Part shown: positions 16,685 through 25,827 of the stretch, piece after piece
Numbering within the stretch: the first letter of the stretch is position 1
Layout: each line of letters begins with the position of its first letter
NCBI GenBank assembly: GCA_946478525.1
Contig: CAMLCH010000024.1
Location: 1-40,515 of the forward strand
Reading direction: 5' to 3'
Length of the DNA: 40,515 nt
Origin: Snodgrassella alvi_G
Lineage (GTDB): Bacteria; Pseudomonadota; Gammaproteobacteria; Burkholderiales; Neisseriaceae
Position numbers and translations under genes: made by a program
Notes under the pieces: generated by a model
The model's input: the letters and a program-made list of their open reading frames with translations, nothing else
Databases searched by the model: none
What the model was told of the DNA's origin: nothing

Positions 16685-17587
16685 CTATGCTGCCAATAAA
16701 TCTTCGCGCGTCAGTAAAAAAACAAAACCATCGCCGCCACTGGTATTGATCCAAGTAAATGGTAATTCGGGAAAAGCTGCTTCCAGCACGTCACGATTAT
16801 GCCCTATCTCCACTAACAGCACGCCCTGAGGATTAAGATATTTTGCTGCCTGCTGAAGAATTATGCGAGTTGCATCCAATCCATCAATACCACTACCTAA
16901 AGCCAGTTCTGGTTCATGTAAATACTCATCAGGAAGTTCTGCTACCGATTCAGCATTAACATATGGAGGATTAGATACAATCAAATCATAAGTACCGTCA
17001 ATACCGGTAAATAAATCTGTGTGTATCAGATTAATGCGATTTTCAAGTCCATAAGCCTGCACATTAACACTAGCCACTTCTAAAGCATCAATGCTGATAT
17101 CGATAGCATCAATATTGGCTTCAGGGTAGTGGTGTGCTAGTTGAATGGCTAAAGCTCCGCTACCAGTACAAAGATCTAAAGCATGATGTATTAGTTCATC
17201 ATATTCTATCCATGGGCGTAAAGTTTCACCAAGAAGTTCATAGATAAACGACCGCGGTACAATTACACGCTCATCAACATAAAACTCATACTCGCCCTGC
17301 CATGCCTGCCTGGTCAGATACGCCAGAGGAATACGCTCATTTACACGTCGATTGATTAATTGTAGTAGTAATGCCTTTTCATTTTGCAGCAAACGTGCAT
17401 CTAAAAAAGGTGTCAAGGTATCTAAAGGTAAATTTAATGTATGCAGGATAAGATAAGCTGCCTCATCATAGGCATTATCGTTGCCATGCCCAAAAAATAG
17501 TTCCGCCTCATTAAATTGACTGACTGCATAGCGTAAAAAATCACGTACAGTTTTCAGAGAGGCTAAGACTTCATCATATTCAGACAT
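16685..17587 (-). CDS. prmB: 50S ribosomal protein L3 glutamine N5-methyltransferase PrmB
   Basis: A 300-residue SAM-dependent methyltransferase. The N-terminal helical domain (1-100) includes the ERIPLAYLT motif. The SAM site DLCTGSGALA is at 138-147 and the catalytic NPPY at 206-209, which positions the substrate glutamine amide. A C-terminal LVEIGHNRD block follows. It methylates ribosomal protein L3 during 50S assembly. The separate N domain and length distinguish PrmB from the release-factor enzyme PrmC, although the two are close relatives. It is transcribed alone, facing the CYTH gene. Confidence 0.92.
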   Translation of the reverse strand: MSEYDEVLASLKTVRDFLRYAVSQFNEAELFFGHGNDNAYDEAAYLILHTLNLPLDTLTPFLDARLLQNEKALLLQLINRRVNERIPLAYLTRQAWQGEYEFYVDERVIVPRSFIYELLGETLRPWIEYDELIHHALDLCTGSGALAIQLAHHYPEANIDAIDISIDALEVASVNVQAYGLENRINLIHTDLFTGIDGTYDLIVSNPPYVNAESVAELPDEYLHEPELALGSGIDGLDATRIILQQAAKYLNPQGVLLVEIGHNRDVLEAAFPELPFTWINTSGGDGFVFLLTREDLLAA

Positions 17588-17688
17588 AGTCTGTTTCCCA
17601 AGATCAATTAAAACGAGAATTATACCAGTTAGGCTACGGTCTTTTTAACAATATAAACTGAAGGTATTAAAGTCGAATTAATTTAACT

Positions 17689-18216
17689 TTATGAATAAAT
17701 TGGTAACAGTTGACGATTATGCGGTTGCTGAAAGAATGGGATTAACAGTCGCCGATATTGAGGGAGTAAGGAAGCATATCTTTTATCACCATGCTTAGCG
17801 AGAAAATAGTGTTCTATCAGTCGGGCCTGTTGTTCCATATTGAGCTGACCAAATGCTTTAATTTTACTTAGTTCGCCATAGCGATACGCACGCCTTTTAT
17901 AGTAACCACCTTTTGCTGCAAGTATGAATCCAGCAAACAAAATAGGAAAGCCATGTTGGTACTGCCAGACGTGAATTAATTCATGCACTAACCATGCCTG
18001 ATTATATTTTGAAGAGTGGCTAAAATCAGATTGATAATAATTTTTGGGAAAAACTATGGTGTTACCACAAGTCATTGCAGCATGCGGATGTATTAACCAC
18101 CATTTTCCGTTGGCTATTTGCACTTTAGACCAATCTATGGCGTTGCCTATGGTATTTTGTGCTAGATTGATTTCTTGTTGAGTCAGCAAACGTTTGCGTG
18201 TGTTGGATTCGGACAT
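17689..18216 (-). CDS. Zincin-like protein with HELIH motif
   Basis: A 175-residue protein with the metal-binding HExxH motif HELIHVWQYQ at residues 78-87, within a context (AMTCGNTIVFPKNYY, then AWLVHELIHVWQYQ) seen in proteins often labelled 'vgr-related'. No signal peptide is present. It likely has a minimal zincin fold, but the third ligand is unclear, so peptidase activity is uncertain. The basic region after the motif (GGYYKRRAYRYGEL) is conserved in feel. It stands alone between prmB and the Smr gene, both on the same strand. No toxin or T6SS gene lies next to it, so the 'vgr' label should not be taken as function. Confidence 0.6.
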   Translation of the reverse strand: MSESNTRKRLLTQQEINLAQNTIGNAIDWSKVQIANGKWWLIHPHAAMTCGNTIVFPKNYYQSDFSHSSKYNQAWLVHELIHVWQYQHGFPILFAGFILAAKGGYYKRRAYRYGELSKIKAFGQLNMEQQARLIEHYFLAKHGDKRYASLLPQYRRLLIPFFQQPHNRQLLPIYS

Positions 18217-18312
18217 TAAAATTGATTAAAGAAAACAATATACTTTGTATTATAGATGATTTTATAAGTATATTTTTTCACAATTATCCCTAACCAACAT
18301 GATACTAACTGT

Positions 18313-18331
18313 TGTGGATATCTGTGGACAA
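18313..18331. promoter_or_regulatory. Pair of DnaA-box-like sites
   Basis: TGTGGATAT (18313-18321) and TGTGGACAA (18323-18331) are each one mismatch from the DnaA box (complement TGTGGATAA). They lie in the same direction, exactly ten bases apart, in the non-coding gap between two minus-strand genes. Confidence 0.35.
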
Positions 18332-18381
18332 AATACCGAAACATCTTGGCTGGCAAAAATAAATAATAATCTACTCGACGC

Positions 18382-19008
18382 TCACTCCCCATGTTTATGT
18401 TGTTTTCTTTTTACCAGAACATAAACTGCACCATCATTACGTTCATTAGGTTGAGCATAGGCCAAAACCTGTGGATGTTCCATTAGCCAGCGTCGCACAA
18501 CATTTTTTAGAACAGGCTGATAATTTTTTGAGCCTAGTCCACTGCCATGCACAATCTCACCTACAACACCATGCTGCTGAACGTAATCAATGAACTCATT
18601 CAGCACTTCCTGTGCCTCATCTTGACGATAACCATGCAAATCCACATAAGCGACAATTGGCCAGTGTTTATTCTGCAAACGTTGTATATCCTGCTTTCCT
18701 CTGCCATTTTTGCTAAAATATGCTGGTATGTTGTCATACTGACTGTCACCAATGTAAAAATAAGTGCTATCATCGGTATAGTCAGTTTGTTTTGGTCTGG
18801 GTTTAATGAACGATTTTTCCCGTGGATGTTGAAATTGGTTGCGCGGTTTTAAAGGAATGACCTGAGATCCCATCGCTTTGGCAAAATCCACATCTTCAGT
18901 TAAACTTTGTTGCTGTATTCGGATCGTTTCCTGTTCCTTAAGCTGACGTTGCGCTTTAGCCTGCTTGCCTAATTGCTTTAATTTATCCTGAAAAGAAATT
19001 TTTGTCAT
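18382..19008 (-). CDS. Smr-domain protein (Smr/MutS2 C-terminal family)
   Basis: A 208-residue protein with a charged, helical N-terminal part (1-70, rich in K/Q/R) and a C-terminal Smr domain. The Smr signatures are YVDLHGYRQDEA (DLHG at 123-126) and HGSGLGSKN at 154-162, followed by VRRWLMEHPQVLAY. Smr domains nick nucleic acid. The E. coli relatives SmrA/SmrB act as endonucleases, SmrB cleaving mRNA at collided ribosomes. The DLHG motif seen here is the catalytic-type version. Which paralogue it corresponds to is not certain. It starts divergently from ubiM. Confidence 0.85.
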   Translation of the reverse strand: MTKISFQDKLKQLGKQAKAQRQLKEQETIRIQQQSLTEDVDFAKAMGSQVIPLKPRNQFQHPREKSFIKPRPKQTDYTDDSTYFYIGDSQYDNIPAYFSKNGRGKQDIQRLQNKHWPIVAYVDLHGYRQDEAQEVLNEFIDYVQQHGVVGEIVHGSGLGSKNYQPVLKNVVRRWLMEHPQVLAYAQPNERNDGAVYVLVKRKQHKHGE

Positions 19009-19171
19009 ACAATTAATCTTGAAATCATCTAACGATAAGGATATTCTAGCAGAGCCTGAGTTGATACTGGCAATTGTGCTTAGTTAACAGCTTTAAATGC
19101 TCCTGTAGCAGCAATAATTTTATACCTGCGCAGAAATGATAATACTTAACCAGAATTCGGAATAAGTTTTT

Positions 19172-20386
19172 ATGACTACAAAAAAACAACCGGCTGCATT
19201 AATCGAAGAATGTGATGTTGTGATTGTCGGAGCGGGTCCTGCCGGACTGAGTATGGCACGTGCACTGGCTCCATCAGGTATGACTATTACTGTGGTAGAA
19301 AAAAATGATCAGGCTACTTTAGCCGATCCACCATTTGACGGACGGGAAATCGCCCTGACTCATTATTCCAAAGAACTGATGCAGAAATTGCAAATTTGGT
19401 CAAAAATTTCGCCGGAAGAAATCTATCCATTAAGAGATGCGAAAGTGATCAATGGTTCTTCGAATTATCAGTTACATTTCGAACAGCCATCAATGGCTCG
19501 GGGCAAACCGGCTAATTCTCTGGGATTTCTAATTAGTAATCATAATATTCGTCGTGCTGCTTATGAAGCTGTTTTACCCTATGAAAACGTGCACATTATT
19601 TATGATCATAGTATTACCGAAGTAAATAACACACAGCCGGATGCTATCGAAGCAATACTGGATAACGGTCAGATATTAAAAAGCAAGCTTTTGATTGCAG
19701 CTGACAGTCGCTTTTCCAGTGTACGTCGTCAGTTGGGGATTGCGGCACAAATGCACGATTTCGGTCGTACCGTCATTGTGTTCAGAATGCGTCATACTTT
19801 AACTAATCAGCACACCGCCTTCGAATGCTTTCATTATGGTCGTACACTGGCACTGCTACCGTTAGAAGAAAATCTGACTAATTGTGTCATTACCATTAAT
19901 AACGAACATGTGAATCAAATTTTATCTATGACACCTGCCCAGCTGGAAGAAGATATTAAGCAACAATTACGTGGCAAACTAGGAGAGATGACTTTAGCAA
20001 GCACAATTCATAGCTATCCGTTAGTTGGTGTTCATGCCAATGCTTTTTATGCTCAGCGTAGCGCGGTTATTGGTGATGCCGCCGTAGGCATGCATCCGGT
20101 CACTGCCCATGGCTTCAATTTAGGATTGAATAGCGTAGGTATATTAGCAAGATTAATCAATGAAGCAGCTCAACAAGGTCGAGATATTGGTAGTAAAAGC
20201 TTGCTGGCCAGTTATCAGAGACACCATATGCCTCATACGCGAGCGTTGTATCATGGTACCAATGCTATGATTTCATTATTTACTAACGATACGCCACCAG
20301 CGCGACTAGTACGATCTCTAGTTCTGCGGGTGAGCAATAATCTACCACCACTGAAGAAATTAATCAGTTTACAATTAACAGGCTAA
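19172..20386 (+). CDS. ubiM: FAD-dependent ubiquinone hydroxylase, UbiM-type
   Basis: A 404-residue flavoprotein monooxygenase of the UbiH/F/I/M family. The FAD-binding GAGPAGLSMA is at 20-29, followed by the DG motif region VLIAADSRFSSVRR (here LLIAADSRFSS), and GDAAVGMHPVTAHGFNLGL near residue 305. It hydroxylates the quinone ring in ubiquinone biosynthesis at the inner membrane. Neisseria is known to use the broad-range UbiM, and the protein's sequence and setting suit this, but UbiF or UbiH-like assignment cannot be excluded without a tree. It has its own unit: an upstream start at 19172 and a bidirectional terminator shared with pyrF. Confidence 0.85.
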   Translation: MTTKKQPAALIEECDVVIVGAGPAGLSMARALAPSGMTITVVEKNDQATLADPPFDGREIALTHYSKELMQKLQIWSKISPEEIYPLRDAKVINGSSNYQLHFEQPSMARGKPANSLGFLISNHNIRRAAYEAVLPYENVHIIYDHSITEVNNTQPDAIEAILDNGQILKSKLLIAADSRFSSVRRQLGIAAQMHDFGRTVIVFRMRHTLTNQHTAFECFHYGRTLALLPLEENLTNCVITINNEHVNQILSMTPAQLEEDIKQQLRGKLGEMTLASTIHSYPLVGVHANAFYAQRSAVIGDAAVGMHPVTAHGFNLGLNSVGILARLINEAAQQGRDIGSKSLLASYQRHHMPHTRALYHGTNAMISLFTNDTPPARLVRSLVLRVSNNLPPLKKLISLQLTG

Positions 20387-20405
20387 AACGATATGCTGAA
20401 ATAAT

Positions 20406-20438
20406 AAAGACCTGAAAGATAAAATTTCAGGTCTTTTT
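20406..20438. terminator. Bidirectional terminator between ubiM and pyrF
   Basis: AAAGACCTGAAA pairs perfectly with TTTCAGGTCTTT around a seven-base loop. T-runs on both strands let it serve the two converging genes. Confidence 0.88.
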
Positions 20439-20452
20439 ATATATGGTAAAAT

Positions 20453-21181
20453 TTATATCATTCCCAGATTAATCTGTTGCAATAATAAAACTGGGTCCGC
20501 ACTTCGGATAATCGGCCGCCCCATGACCAGATAGCTGCTACCGGCAGCTAATGCTTCCTTCGGTGTCATAATACGGCGTTGGTCATCTTCAGATTTGCTA
20601 TTTAAGCGAATCCCAGGTGTAACCAGCAAAAACTCTTTACCAAGTTGGTCGCGCAATATGACTGCTTCCTGTGCCGAACATACCACTCCATCTAATCCCG
20701 ACTGCTGCGATAGTCTCGCTAGATGCATTACCTGCTCGTCTATTGATCGATCAACACCAGTCTGAGCTAGATCAGTCTGGGTCATACTGGTTAATACGGT
20801 GACGCCAATAAGGTACGGGCGTTGTTGAAACTGACTAACCGCTTCAGCAGCAGCCTCCATCATGCGCTGCCCTCCGCCGGCATGCATGTCTACCATCCAA
20901 ATGCCCATTTGCGCAGCAATTTTACAAGCAGATGCAACAGTATTAGGAATGTCATGGTATTTCAGATCTAAAAAAACCTTAAAACCCTGATTAACTAACT
21001 GCTCAACCAGATGTCGTCCTGTCGCAGTGAATAATTCTTTACCAATTTTTATCTGGCAAAATTCTGGTGATAATCGGCGCACAAATTGTAAAGTCTGTTT
21101 TTCATCAGCAAAATCCAGTGCAACAATCACTGGACTAAGATGGCTAGTCATATTCTGAGTATCAATTATTAAAGGATTCAT
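20453..21181 (-). CDS. pyrF: Orotidine 5'-phosphate decarboxylase
   Basis: A 242-residue TIM-barrel enzyme that decarboxylates OMP to UMP, the last step of de novo pyrimidine synthesis. The catalytic motif DLKYHDIPNT is at 72-81 (the DxKxxDI signature), the substrate-binding IVALDFAD at 19-25, and the phosphate-binding VTPGIR and VMGRPI near the end. An internal ATG (M11, MTSHLSPVIV) is a possible alternative start and would give the more usual N-terminus; neither has a strong ribosome site. It lies downstream of lapA-lapB on the same strand (87 bases after lapB), probably in one transcript, ending at the shared terminator. Confidence 0.95.
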   Translation of the reverse strand: MNPLIIDTQNMTSHLSPVIVALDFADEKQTLQFVRRLSPEFCQIKIGKELFTATGRHLVEQLVNQGFKVFLDLKYHDIPNTVASACKIAAQMGIWMVDMHAGGGQRMMEAAAEAVSQFQQRPYLIGVTVLTSMTQTDLAQTGVDRSIDEQVMHLARLSQQSGLDGVVCSAQEAVILRDQLGKEFLLVTPGIRLNSKSEDDQRRIMTPKEALAAGSSYLVMGRPIIRSADPVLLLQQINLGMI

Positions 21182-21267
21182 GGCACTATAGCAGTTTAGC
21201 GTTTTTGCAAAAATAATTTAAAAAATAATTTAAATGATTATTATCGTTGGTCAGTTTTTCACTACGT

Positions 21268-22452
21268 TTAAATATCAATTCTGTTAGGGGTAAAGGTTTC
21301 CCATTTATTACATGCCGGGCAATGCCAGAAGAAAACCTGAGATTTAAAATGACAATGACGACAACGATACATCACCGATTTTTGCATCTGCAATCCCACA
21401 ACTGAGCGCATCATATCGACATCAACACGCCACTTCGGTTCAATATTATTTTGTAATACCCCTAGCAGACGATAAGCTCCGGTTAGTGTCGGCTTGCGTC
21501 GCACCAGATCAATTGCTGTTTCCGTAGCTATTTCCTCACCATAGATAGGTAAGGATTTTTCATAAATAACACTGGTTAAATCAAGTTGTGGAAATGTCTG
21601 CGCATAGCCAATCAATACGGCCAGGCCATCTGCAGCTTTATTCAAACCATCATAAGCATCGTACAAGCGATCACCTATCATACTCAAGTATTCATAGTTT
21701 TGTTTTTCTATGGCACTATAAGCATCAATCGCTGTCTGATAATTTTTTTGTTTGAGCTCAACATCTCCGAGAATCATGTTTGCTCTGCTGCATTTACGAT
21801 TAATAGTTAAAGCCTGAAAAACATATTCGCGTGCTTTCTGATAATCAGACTGGTATAAAGCCAGCTGTGCCAGTTCACAGTAAAACTGGGCAATTTCAAA
21901 CTGATATGCCTGATCGCCACCACTTAACTTTTCCGCCAGTTGAATTGCCTTTTCCCAGTCGCGATCCTGCTGATAAATATTTAATAGTATTTCCCGTGCC
22001 GCTCTGGCCTTACTGCCCTGTTCTAAACCAACAAAAATCTGCTCAGCCCGATCGACAAGTCCGGCTGCCTGAAAATCCTGTCCCAGCTCAAAGGTGACAT
22101 TATCCCGCCGCTCATCAATTGTATCCGGCGAATCCAGTAATCGTTTATGTAAATTAATGGCTTTATCATTTTCGCCTCGCTGACGATATAATTTACCTAA
22201 TGTCAGATGCAATTCATAAGTGCTTTGTTGAGCATCATTTTGCTGATCTACCACTTCTGCCAATGCCCGCACAGCCACCCCACTTTTATGCTCAACCAAA
22301 GCATCCAGACTTTTATAAAATCCTTCTGGAATTGCTTTGGCCTGTTTTAATACAGTACGCATATCCACTCGAGCAGCAAACCAGCCCATAGCAAAAAATA
22401 CCGGTAAAAGAATTACCGGTGCCAGCCACATCCAAAAATCATTACTATCCAT
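21268..22452 (-). CDS. lapB: Lipopolysaccharide assembly protein LapB (YciM)
   Basis: A 394-residue inner-membrane protein: one N-terminal membrane helix (about 5-25, FWMWLAPVILLPVFFAMGW), then a cytoplasmic array of TPR-like repeats (30-340), and a rubredoxin-like zinc ribbon at the C-terminus (YRCRHCHF...WHCPACNKWE), the LapB hallmark. LapB bridges LpxC and the protease FtsH, setting the rate of lipid A synthesis. It follows lapA by 21 bases on the minus strand, the usual lapAB arrangement, and pyrF follows. Confidence 0.95.
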   Translation of the reverse strand: MDSNDFWMWLAPVILLPVFFAMGWFAARVDMRTVLKQAKAIPEGFYKSLDALVEHKSGVAVRALAEVVDQQNDAQQSTYELHLTLGKLYRQRGENDKAINLHKRLLDSPDTIDERRDNVTFELGQDFQAAGLVDRAEQIFVGLEQGSKARAAREILLNIYQQDRDWEKAIQLAEKLSGGDQAYQFEIAQFYCELAQLALYQSDYQKAREYVFQALTINRKCSRANMILGDVELKQKNYQTAIDAYSAIEKQNYEYLSMIGDRLYDAYDGLNKAADGLAVLIGYAQTFPQLDLTSVIYEKSLPIYGEEIATETAIDLVRRKPTLTGAYRLLGVLQNNIEPKWRVDVDMMRSVVGLQMQKSVMYRCRHCHFKSQVFFWHCPACNKWETFTPNRIDI

Positions 22453-22473
22453 ACTAGCTGCTAACTTTCTCGA

Positions 22474-22812
22474 CTACTTTTGGTCTGAAAACTTGGTATT
22501 CGTTATTGCTGGCTGATGAGTATTTTGTGCCGAACTGGATTGCAACTGCAATTGTGCATTTTGCTCCTGCTCTTTTTTGATTTGCGCCTGAAGCTGATTA
22601 ACATGATTGCGCAATTGCAATAACCGTCCAAACAATGCCATAACACCGGCTACAGCACCTATAACAAAAAAAACCAGCAATAAAATAATTAAAGACAGAT
22701 CAACAGATTGACCTGGTAAATAACTAAACGTTACGGTTTGAGTATTACTAATTGCCAATAATAACAATGCTATTAACACCACCAGTTTGATCAAAGTATA
22801 AATAATCTTCAT
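22474..22812 (-). CDS. lapA: Lipopolysaccharide assembly protein LapA (DUF1049)
   Basis: A protein of 112 residues from the ATG at 22812 (MKIIYTLIKLVVLIALLLLA). An upstream ATG at 22833 would add seven residues, but GGGAAG sits just before the chosen start. It has two membrane helices (about 5-22 and 40-62) with the family's SNTQTVTFSYLPG turn between them. A cytoplasmic coiled coil (about 65-95, rich in Q/E) follows. LapA interacts with LapB in the inner membrane. It begins the lapA-lapB-pyrF cluster. Confidence 0.92.
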   Translation of the reverse strand: MKIIYTLIKLVVLIALLLLAISNTQTVTFSYLPGQSVDLSLIILLLVFFVIGAVAGVMALFGRLLQLRNHVNQLQAQIKKEQEQNAQLQLQSSSAQNTHQPAITNTKFSDQK

Positions 22813-23143
22813 GACTTCCCATCCTGAATGCATTGTTTTAGTTCAAAACAATCATATGTAAAGATATCGACAACAAAATACAGATGCTCACAGTTTAAAC
22901 GATTTAGCCCCCTTATAGCAAAAAGCGACAACCATAAACATTGCCAACCCATCTATTATGAAGTGTATAATAATTTAATATTAGTTATGGAAATGGTGCT
23001 TTACGGCTAAAGTTAAGACCAAAAACCACCATTATCTATACATTTTATAACTGCTTAAGTCAAAATTCTTACTTTGCTTTACCCTATGCAAAGCAGTATT
23101 TCCACCGTTGCAGCTTAATGTCATTTTTTGGAGAATTTTGTTT

Positions 23144-24067
23144 ATGTCTATGGCCGACCAAGACGGATTTATCTGGTACAACGGTAAAATGGTAGAATGG
23201 CGCAAAGCGCAAACTCATGTTTTAACTCATACCTTACATTATGGGTTGGGTGTATTTGAGGGTGTACGTGCCTATGAAGCGCAAAACGGCACTGCGATCT
23301 TTCGTTTGCATGATCATACCAAACGCCTGTTTAATTCAGCAAAAATTACCGGTATGCACTTACCTTTTACACCTGAAGAAATCAATCAGGCACATATTGA
23401 TGTTGTTAAAGCGAATAAACTGGCTTCTTGTTATTTCCGACCGATGGCATTTTATGGTTCCAATAAACTCGGCGTGGCTCCTGATCAGCATGATGTTAAT
23501 GTAATTGTAGCCGCTTGGCCGTGGGGTGCTTATCTGGGTGATGAAGGAATCAAGCAAGGCATTAGGGTACAAGTTAGTTCCTTTACTCGTCATCACCCCA
23601 ACATCACCATGATTAAAGCGAAAGCTAATGGTAACTACATGAATTCCATCATGGCCAATAATGAAGCCACCCGTAATGGCTATGATGAAGCTATTATGCT
23701 TGATTCTCAGGGTTTTGTAGCAGAGGGCTCTGGAGAAAACGTATTTATTATTGTAGATGGCAAAATCTATACACCATCTCTAGATGCAGCACTTGATGGT
23801 ATTACTCGTCGCAGCATTATTGCCATTGCCGCAGATATGAATTTACCGGTAATTGAAAAACACATTACTCGTGATGAACTTTATACCGCTGATGAAGTTT
23901 TCTTCACTGGCACAGCAGCCGAAGTTACTCCAATTCGGGAAATTGATGGCCGTACTATTGGCTGTGGCACTCGTGGCGAAATAACCACTGAGATTCAACA
24001 GCGCTATTTTGACATAGTACATGGTAAAAACGCCAAGTACGAATCATGGTTAACTTATGTCGATTAA
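23144..24067 (+). CDS. ilvE: Branched-chain amino-acid aminotransferase
   Basis: A 307-residue fold-IV PLP aminotransferase. The start is ATG 23144 (MSMADQDGFIWYNGK), ten bases after GGAG; the TTG extension at 23108 is rejected. The PLP lysine is K160 in MIKAKANGNYMNS. Other landmarks are LHYGLGVFEGVRAY (substrate loop), YDEAIMLDSQGFVAEGSGENVF (cofactor contacts) and FFTGTAAEVTPI. It transfers amino groups between glutamate and leucine, isoleucine or valine, the last biosynthetic step, in the cytoplasm. No leader-peptide attenuator was seen upstream. A long weak inverted repeat follows the gene. Confidence 0.96.
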   Translation: MSMADQDGFIWYNGKMVEWRKAQTHVLTHTLHYGLGVFEGVRAYEAQNGTAIFRLHDHTKRLFNSAKITGMHLPFTPEEINQAHIDVVKANKLASCYFRPMAFYGSNKLGVAPDQHDVNVIVAAWPWGAYLGDEGIKQGIRVQVSSFTRHHPNITMIKAKANGNYMNSIMANNEATRNGYDEAIMLDSQGFVAEGSGENVFIIVDGKIYTPSLDAALDGITRRSIIAIAADMNLPVIEKHITRDELYTADEVFFTGTAAEVTPIREIDGRTIGCGTRGEITTEIQQRYFDIVHGKNAKYESWLTYVD

Positions 24068-24117
24068 ATCGGTTGCTGCCAAAAAGATAAACAACTTGAT
24101 TTAATCACAATTATAAA

Positions 24118-24171
24118 TCTGGCAATATAACTTATCATGATTTAATTCACTGATTATTTTATGTTGCCAGA
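24118..24171 (+). terminator. Weak hairpin after ilvE
   Basis: A 13-base stem with one mismatch (TCTGGCAATATAA with TTATGTTGCCAGA) has a 28-base loop and no T-run after it. It could stabilise the 3' end rather than terminate well. Confidence 0.4.
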
Positions 24172-24484
24172 CTGATTTTAGATGTAGCATTATAGCTGAT
24201 TAAATGGTTTATCCATCCTAATAACTTAATATTATATAATTCAGATTTTTCACACCAATTTCCAGCCTTATATGTAACAATAATTGTCTGACAATCCCTA
24301 CAAACATTCAAAATACTGTTCAATAACTGCTTAATCTAGCTAATTTAATATAATTGCCGAAATTTTTAATCTTCTATAAGCCGAATTATAATGTTATAAG
24401 GAATGATAAAAGAAGCTCCCAATCTGAATTTTAGCTACTCATTCCTCTGGACATGATGCGTGAAAGTTATTAGCTGAAAGTAAA
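24172..24484. other. AT-rich intergenic stretch, nothing recognised
   Basis: Between the ilvE hairpin and the Cys-ribbon remnant no gene, repeat or hairpin was convincing. Confidence 0.4.
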
Positions 24485-24655
24485 TTAAAAACGAGATTTT
24501 TTATAAAAGATAAATCTGGCATATAGTGATTTTAATTCTTCAAAGGTGTAATTTTTATTACATCTCGGGCATTTTTCTTTTTTCCAGCATTTCAATTATC
24601 ACCGGGCGGTTTCCGGGTAAGGATCCCCTTTCCATTGTCGAAGTGAACACTTTTA
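24485..24655 (-). pseudogene. Unrecognised remnant with a CPRC motif
   Basis: Reading the minus strand, one frame ends at TAA (24485-24487) after CPRCNKNYTFEELKSLYARF, a Cys-x-x-Cys ribbon-like segment. A different frame just upstream reads ERGSLPGNRPVIIEML. Together they look like one short protein broken by a frameshift, lying directly after the SH3 lipoprotein gene. The local GC of the SLPGNRP segment is higher than its surroundings. I do not recognise the family. Confidence 0.35.
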
Positions 24656-24672
24656 TAATTTTGGTGTAAAAT

Positions 24673-25710
24673 TTAATTTATTTTTATTTTGTTATAATAC
24701 ACGTTACCTTCTTTTCCTTCTTGGGTCTTTATTAACCACCAATTTCCTTCACCATTTAAAACTTCAACCTTTTCTCCATTTTTTATCGTTTGTAGTATCT
24801 TTGCATTTGCATTTTTCTGTTTTCGTAAATCGGTAAATCCATCAGAATCTTCGATGTAATAATCAGTAGAAATATCATTATTATCCAAATCAGATTTCTT
24901 TTCCGAATATGATTTTAATAGTGAAAAAGAATAGTAATTATTATTTTTGAGATTCTTCAAAAAATTTGGATATTTGGTAAATAAATAATCAGCCTCCCCT
25001 ACAGGGTAAATGCCTCTCTTCTGATTTCTTTCAATGAGAACATTCAAAATAAAAGCAACATCATATTCTCTGTTTCCCTCATAGGGATTTTTTTCCTCTA
25101 GAATAGGTTCAATAAAGGAGATTACAGAAATATTTACATCTGGGTATTGATTAATGTATTTTTGAAATATTTTTTTTCTCAATTCCCAATTTCCATGAAT
25201 TCCTGTTCTTCCAAAAAATACAGCGTAAGCAAAAGGTGTCTCTAAATCTTTATTTATCTCTTCAAAAATGTATTTAAGTAATTCATCATTATAATATCCA
25301 TAATCCTGAACCAACATATACAAATAATAATTATTTTTAATTTTCAAATAATTAAAAGCACCCTTATCCTCATAGAAAATGTATTTATTAAATGAAACAA
25401 AAGATAAATCGTTGGCAAAATTATCTGCATTTAAATATTTGTCTTTTTTATAGACAGTGGGATAAAAATCTGGCATATCAGGTATAATAGGCTTTATTTC
25501 CAGATAAAATTCATTGCTGGAAATAGAATCTATATCTAATCCAAATACTAGTTTAATTCTTTCTTTAAAAAGGGTGTTTTCTGGAAATTTGAAATTGTTA
25601 TTTTTTAGAATTGTTATTTTATTATCCGGTATATTTTGTTCTTTATAATTTTGTTTAATACAGCTATTACAAAAAATAATAGTTAATAAAAATATAAGTA
25701 TTTGCTTCAT
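24673..25710 (-). CDS. Putative lipoprotein with C-terminal SH3-like domain
   Basis: A 345-residue protein. The N-terminus (MKQILIFLLTIIFCNSC) looks like a lipoprotein signal with Cys17 as the acylated residue; Cys14 makes the lipobox unusual. Residues 20-275 are Asn/Lys/Tyr-rich with no recognised domain. Residues about 285-345 form a bacterial SH3 (SH3b) domain: DGFTDLRKQKNANAKIL, then GEKVEVLNGEGNWWLIKT. SH3b domains bind cell-wall peptides or partners. Composition is markedly more AT-rich than the flanking core genes, and the SH3 type resembles that of Bacteroidetes proteins, suggesting horizontal gain. It is followed by a broken Cys-ribbon remnant. The function is unknown. Confidence 0.65.
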   Translation of the reverse strand: MKQILIFLLTIIFCNSCIKQNYKEQNIPDNKITILKNNNFKFPENTLFKERIKLVFGLDIDSISSNEFYLEIKPIIPDMPDFYPTVYKKDKYLNADNFANDLSFVSFNKYIFYEDKGAFNYLKIKNNYYLYMLVQDYGYYNDELLKYIFEEINKDLETPFAYAVFFGRTGIHGNWELRKKIFQKYINQYPDVNISVISFIEPILEEKNPYEGNREYDVAFILNVLIERNQKRGIYPVGEADYLFTKYPNFLKNLKNNNYYSFSLLKSYSEKKSDLDNNDISTDYYIEDSDGFTDLRKQKNANAKILQTIKNGEKVEVLNGEGNWWLIKTQEGKEGNVYYNKIKIN

Positions 25711-25827
25711 ATTATTATCATCTTTAGATTTTTTAAAAGTATCAATACACGAATTTTATATAGTCAAAACAGCAAACGACCAACAACCCGCTGTTTAACC
25801 AATACTTTAATTTTACGGGAATATATC

